Source of the DNA: Sinotaia quadrata
Taxonomy: Eukaryota > Mollusca > Gastropoda > Architaenioglossa > Viviparidae
Length of the DNA stretch: 64,000 bases
NCBI GenBank assembly: GCA_028829895.1
Contig: CM054180.1
Coordinates: 92,443,135 to 92,507,134, forward strand
Direction: 5' to 3'
The position numbers were made by a program, and so were the translations under genes. The stretch's first letter is position 1. Each line of letters opens with the position of its first letter. The notes under the pieces are model-generated. The model was not told where the DNA came from and made no database searches. It worked only from the letters and a program-made list of their open reading frames with translations. Of this stretch, positions 59,011 through 64,000 are shown in pieces.

Positions 59011-59261
59011 AGATGATATATGTCTGAAATTTAGCGCTGCCCTTAATTGCACTTTTGTAGAAAGGAGTATGCCTTCTGATGTTTTTGCTGCTTTCAATTT
59101 TTGTAAACTTGTGTCCACTTCTGACTGTAGAGATACTGTACTCCACTGCATCATGTTGGTGTGTATCCAGTGTTGTTGTTGAACGTGTCAGTAAACGTGT
59201 TTCTGTAAGTTGATTCTTGTCAATTCTGTTCGAGAGCCAATATGACAGAAATTAAAGCTTG

Positions 59262-59455
59262 AGTATGGTCTCAAGAATTCACGAAGATTTTTGTAAACAT
59301 TCCTCGTGGTGTGCTTGAGTAGCACACACAAAGTTCTGGAACAGTTCTCTTGATGTGCTTTGATAGCGCATACGAAGTTCTTAATGAGTCTCCATGGTGT
59401 GCTTTGTTAGCACATCGAATATTCTGGAACAGTTTTGTAATGTGCCTGGAAGTGA
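59262..59455. repeat. ~65-bp degenerate repeat with a hairpin in each unit
   Basis: Three units contain GTGTGCTTGAGTAGCACAC, GTGCTTTGATAGCGCAT and GTGTGCTTTGTTAGCACAT, each able to fold into a 5-7 bp stem. Shared words are AAAGTTCTGGAACAGTTYT and TCTCCATGG/TCCTCGTGG. Confidence 0.75.
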
Positions 59456-60015
59456 TATGTTGGACCGTCATCTAATAAACAAAGTGACTTTTTGCAAAAC
59501 GCATGATTGAGTGAACACATGCTTGCGACATTTACCATCATTGAAAAGGTTATGTACATTGACTATAATTATCTCTATGAAACTTACTTCTCATTTCTTT
59601 GATGAAACTATACCTATGAACTTGATTATATATGTATATATGTATGTTAATGTGACTGCTGATGTCTATGTTAGGACAAATTAATGAGTGTCTAATGTTT
59701 AATCAAACATTTTTATAAAGTGATGTAAATGTCAACTCTTTTGATTATATTCATATGATGTAGATGTGATTGTTGATTTAATAAATTTATTGTTATATTT
59801 ATTAACCTTCTTACACATATATTAAAACTATATGTCGGAGTTACAGTGAGTGGATTAGAGCTCATTAAATTTAATTAAAGACGTATTTGTTACTCCTTTA
59901 GTAATAAGTTTCCACCTACGAAAATATTGTGACATTTAAACGTCTCTCTTATTGTGGAAGGAAGAAAGTTTACAACACCCGCATAATCCGCTAAGTGAGA
60001 GACGAGTGGTGTCCC
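59456..60015. other. Single-copy AT-rich stretch
   Basis: No gene, repeat or motif that I can support. Confidence 0.45.
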
Positions 60016-60099
60016 CTGGGAGAATTATTAATAAACATATTTTAAGATTTCTCATTCACTTATAATTAGTTGTGGATGATTAATAATAATAATAATAAT
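60016..60099 (+). mobile_element. Short dispersed element end with (TAA)n, second copy
   Basis: GAGAATTATTAATAA, CACTTATAATTAG and TGGATGATTAATAATAATAA match 39134-39214. It lies immediately upstream of LINE fragment D. Confidence 0.6.
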
Positions 60100-60995
60100 A
60101 GACGCAGTAAAGATGAGTGGACTATTCCAACCCCCAGAAACAGACAAAGAAACGTGGAAGAAAACAACGAAGCAAGAACTAGCACATACCTGGAGCCAGA
60201 AACCTCTGCATGGCCAGTATGTACGACAAGCCGACGAAATATCAACAAAGCAATCAACGTACAAATGGTTGAAAGAGCCAGGATTGAAAGCAGAAACAGA
60301 AACACTCATAACAGTTGCGCAAGATCAAGCACTCAACACCAAATCACATAAAACGAAAATCATGAAAATTTCAAATGATTCCAAATGTAGACTTGCAAAT
60401 GCAAATCCATGGATGAGACAACAGAGCACATACTATCTGGATGTCAGGTTCTCGCTGGAACAGAATACACCAAACGACACAATGAAGTGGCAAAACACAT
60501 ACATAGAAATATGTGTGAGAACTATGGCATGAAAACCCCAGAAAGAGCATTGATGCACCAACCAGAAGCAGTCACTGAAACAGAAGTCAAAATACTGTGG
60601 GACTTCGAGATAAGAACAGATAGGGTGATCCCTGCACGAAGACCAGACATTTTAGTTCTCAATAAGTCCAACAGAACAGTAGCAATCATTGATGTCGCTG
60701 TTCCAAGTGATAGAAACATAAAAACAAATGAAAGAGAAAAAATAGAAAAATACCAAGGCCTCAGATTAGAAATTCAGAGACTGTGGAATGTAAAAGCAGT
60801 AGTGATACTTATAGTGATAGGAGCCTTGGGGAACATAACATCTGAATTGGAAGGCTACCTGAATAAACTCCCTGGAAACCACAAAATCGCTCCACTAGTC
60901 AAAGCAGCGCTCCTCGGAAGTGCCCACATCCTCCGTAAAACTTTGGATCACAACTGACAGGCAAACAGAAGTCGTGGAAAGAGGCATAATAATAA
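60100..60995 (+). mobile_element. RLE-type LINE fragment D (zinc knuckle, endonuclease, 3' end)
   Basis: Encodes LFQPPETDKETWKKTTKQEL, KPLHGQYVRQADEISTKQST, then after a frameshift HILSGCQVLAGTEYTKRHNE, RVIPARRPDILVLNKSNRTV and IDVAVPSD, and it ends in GGAAAGAGGCATAATAATAA. The zinc knuckle is broken: a GCAAAT duplication at about 60395-60406 with a net +5 bases replaces CRLCKS. Compared with fragment B, 36 bases are missing near 60945 between two CTTGGATC words. It is 5'-truncated and dead but closely related to fragment B. Confidence 0.9.
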
Positions 60996-61047
60996 TAAAC
61001 ATAATCATAAACAACCAAGGGGTGCATGACATAGAAGACAAATATAC

Positions 61048-61207
<160 letters not shown>

Positions 61208-61754
61208 CTTAATAGCCACTGAAATCCAAACAAAGAATATTGAGTTTAGATTAAATAAATATTTTCACTCCTTTGGTTTATAAATTTGTTTGAAAGTTGT
61301 GAGTGGGATCTCCCTAAAATGTATGTTGTTACCATAGTTAATGTTTATTTTGTTATTCACAGCGTACGTTTTCGTTGTTATTTATCGCTAATATTTGTTG
61401 GTATTCCCAGCTATTGTTTATTTGAGGCTACAGATACATTCTCCATTAGTAACTAATGTTTAGTTGGTATTACTTACTAATGTGTTTGATTTCTGTGTTA
61501 AAATGTAACAGCTGTTTCAGATACAATATTACATTAATCGCTACTATTGAATAGTTGTTTTTATTGGTGTTATTTAATGCACATTCCTGTATTACATTTC
61601 TCGAGTATGTCTAGCTAAAGTTTAATGGCCAATTCTCAACATTATTTCATATATATTCATAGCCATTGCTTAATTGGCATTCTTAGATTAAAAAATTACA
61701 TTTATAAAGTGCATTTTCGTATTTAGTGATTGTCATTATTTTCTTATGGAAAGG

Positions 61755-62045
61755 TGTAGTCGGTAATCTTGTGGTATAAATTGCATGAATTGGATTTAGA
61801 CATTAACATGTCGGTAATCATGTGGTATAAATTGCTTGAATTGGATTTAGACATTAACATGTCGGTAATCATATGGTATAAATTGCTTGAATTGGGATTT
61901 AAACATTAACATGTCGATAATCTTGTGGTATAAACTGCATGAATTGGATTTAGACATAAGATGTAGGATGTACATTTTGTGGTATAAATTGCATGAACTG
62001 GATTTAGACATGAACATGTCGGATGTACATTCTGTTATGAAGACG
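61755..62045. repeat. ~51-61-bp minisatellite, five copies
   Basis: CGGTAATCATGTGGTATAAA followed by TTGCTTGAATTGGATTTAGACATTAACATGT. The last copies are diverged. Confidence 0.92.
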
Positions 62046-62870
62046 AAGGTATAGCAAAGAAATTAGTGATGTGAACTGAATGTAAGCTTTCACATGTCGA
62101 TGACTTTAAATAGTAATTGCTTAAATATTAATGAAGTGAAATGCGTATAGACATTACCATTTTCCTGACGTTCCAAAAGAAGTTCAAATCTTTGACATTA
62201 GATAAGAAGATTAAGATTATTTATCAAGACTCGAGAAACTCTAACACTACAGTTCGTCTTGGCCTCATTCTGCCCACACTGGCCGGATCCTGCACCTAGC
62301 AACATGATTACCTAACGTCTGACGCAGCGTTTAAGTGGAACGGTGCTTTGGGGCAAAATGGCGGAAACTTAGTATCGAAAGATGAGAGATGGAAGAAGTT
62401 AGGGCGAGAGGAAGGAAATAAAATCAGCCGGTGGTGGAACTCTGGGGAAATTATGGGCCTAATATATGATGGGTGTAAATGATTTCTGTTAAGGCAAGTT
62501 ATCAGCTAGATGTCCTTTCAAATTGTATGAGACAGTGCAAGCAGGATGGAGATGAGTGATGGACGGACCTGCTTTTTTTCTCATCGCTATTTTGATAGAA
62601 AATAATTAAGTTTATTTTTTCTATAGATTTTATTTACTTTCTCTCTGGTATCTTAGACAGAATTTAATCCATTTCATCTTTTCATAGAAATATACTTTTC
62701 TGAATCACTTAGGTATCTCGACAGAATATTTTATCCATTTTGCATTTGATATTTTGTTCTACTTTATGACTTAATTAATTGCCGAAAAGTTTTATATCCA
62801 ATATATAGCATGTTTTCACAACACAAATGTACGTTGCTTACAAATCTATACCCTCTCCTCGCTCAACCCT
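62046..62870. other. Single-copy stretch with a GC-richer patch
   Basis: About 62250-62470 is richer in G+C and contains AAAATGGCGG at 62355-62364, a YY1-type word, followed by a four-codon ATG..TAG. No longer frame is present. Promoter or 5' exon is possible but unproven. Confidence 0.3.
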
Positions 62871-62950
62871 TACCCCAACACACACATACACACACATTTT
62901 CATGTATACACACAGACAGTATATTAAAAGTAATAAACACACACACAACA
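62871..62950. repeat. Short imperfect CA tracts
   Basis: CACACA runs interrupted by other bases. Positions 62960-63240 show no other feature. Confidence 0.8.
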
Positions 62951-63239
62951 CCACGCGTCACCCAACGAAAACGGGATAGAGACGAAAGAAAGTCAATCTA
63001 GCACTGGCTTAATAATCTATGACACCCTGGGAGTTCTCACAGAGTCGTACCAAGCCAGAGACATCCTTCCCTTATTTGGAGTTTTATGTTCTCATAAAAT
63101 GTCAGGTAACCCCAAGAGACCTACGATCAATGTTTTCAGAAAACATTTTGAATCATGTTAATTGGATTTGCAAATAACGCAAAAGCACCAAATATTTTGA
63201 ACTAGAAAAGTAGCAAATTACTGAACCAGCAAAGGAGAA

Positions 63240-63290
63240 TAGATATATTAGCAGACACGCGCACACACACACGATACACAAGGATACACA

Positions 63291-63386
<96 letters not shown>

Positions 63387-63850
63387 CATACCAGGATACA
63401 CACGACATACTAGGATACACACTACATACACACACGATATACAAGGATACACAAGATACACACTGCAAACATGATACACAAGGATACACATTATACAGTA
63501 TAATCAAGAATACATACTACGTACAGGATACACAAAGATACGCACTACACACGTGATACACAAGAATGCACACTGCATGTATGATACATAACGATACACG
63601 CTACTTAGAGGATACACAAGGATACACACTGCATACATGATACATAATGATACGCGCTACATACAGGATACACAAGAATACACGCTGCACACTGGATAAT
63701 CAATGATACACACTGTAACCAGGATACACACTACACACAAGATACCAAGAATACACAACCACACACCCAGAGGATACACGCACACACGTTAGTAAGAATA
63801 CCCACGGATACGCATGTTTGCACACAAGCACGCACGCACAGACATACACA
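63240..63850. repeat. (CA)n microsatellite inside a degenerate GATACACAAGGATACACAC array
   Basis: About 45 CA dinucleotides (63293-63384) sit between phrases GATACACAAGGATACACACT and CTACATACAGGATACAC, which continue to about 63850 with ~30-bp drifted spacing. The frames on the minus strand are artefacts. Confidence 0.92.
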
Positions 63851-64000
63851 AGAATATACACTCTGAGAGAACAAATGCTCATATTTGAAGTTGATGCATT
63901 ACACGTGACTTCATTTGTTACAGCCTCAAACTGGCTGAGTAAAGACTTATGTTCCTTGCTAACAGATATCTTGTATCTCTTGTGATCAAAGACTTATGTT

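Noticed and set aside
63202..63507. Cys-Val repeat protein
   Set aside because: Translation of (GT)n on the minus strand.

Overview
The window looks like non-coding DNA from an animal nuclear genome, most likely an invertebrate. A lophotrochozoan such as a mollusc is my best guess, but the sequence does not prove it. Pointers are: AT-rich sequence with almost no long open frames, consensus GT/AG splice signals around the one convincing exon, decayed non-LTR retrotransposons of two classes (restriction-like-endonuclease type and APE/RTE-like), a dispersed solo-LTR-like family, and (CA)n, (GA)n and (GATA)n microsatellites. I saw no tRNA or rRNA gene, no operon and no CRISPR array.

The only gene piece I trust is on the minus strand at about 18.88-19.84 kb. 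It is a coding exon for the first 301 residues of a single-pass membrane protein with a short N-terminus, one membrane helix, a juxtamembrane Cys and basic patch, and a long Ser/Ala-rich linker. The layout is synaptotagmin-like, but no C2 domain lies in the window, so the family call is tentative. A candidate promoter and non-coding first exon for it, also minus strand, lies at about 25.35-25.53 kb. If so, the window holds the 5' part of a gene with long introns running off the left edge.

The rest is dominated by tandem repeats. I count more than 60 separate minisatellite or microsatellite arrays, with unit sizes mostly 26-78 bp. By eye they cover roughly a third or more of the window (not computed). 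Nearly every array has its own unit sequence. Layout: 0-5.5 kb, several arrays including a two-part 26-bp family around a 1.45 kb non-repeat block and a composite 37/42-bp array; 6.5-10 kb, short arrays; 10.25-11.94 kb, a very uniform 52-bp array of about 33 units; 12.48-12.97 kb, an unrelated 52-bp array with dimeric order; 13-18.6 kb, mostly degenerate arrays; 18.15-18.88 kb, an array that ends inside the exon and carries copies of its splice donor; 20-23 kb, arrays; 23.1-23.95, 34.5-35.3, 36.0-36.8, 54.07-54.25 and 58.5-59.2 kb, five copies of the solo-LTR-like family; 26.5-33.1 and 36.8-46.3 kb, dense arrays with an RTE-like LINE fragment at 42.2 kb sitting in one of them; 46.86-49.06 kb, three fragments of an RLE-type LINE; 51.8-57.8 kb, more arrays including two related 38-bp blocks; 60.0-61.0 kb, another RLE LINE fragment; then GATA, a 51-bp array and CA-rich tracts to the end.

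The most interesting feature is two arrays whose unit spans an exon/intron boundary, so that the 5' splice site itself is tandemly copied: one in the coding exon at 18.88 kb and one in the putative first exon at 25.35 kb. Both belong, by inference, to the same minus-strand gene.
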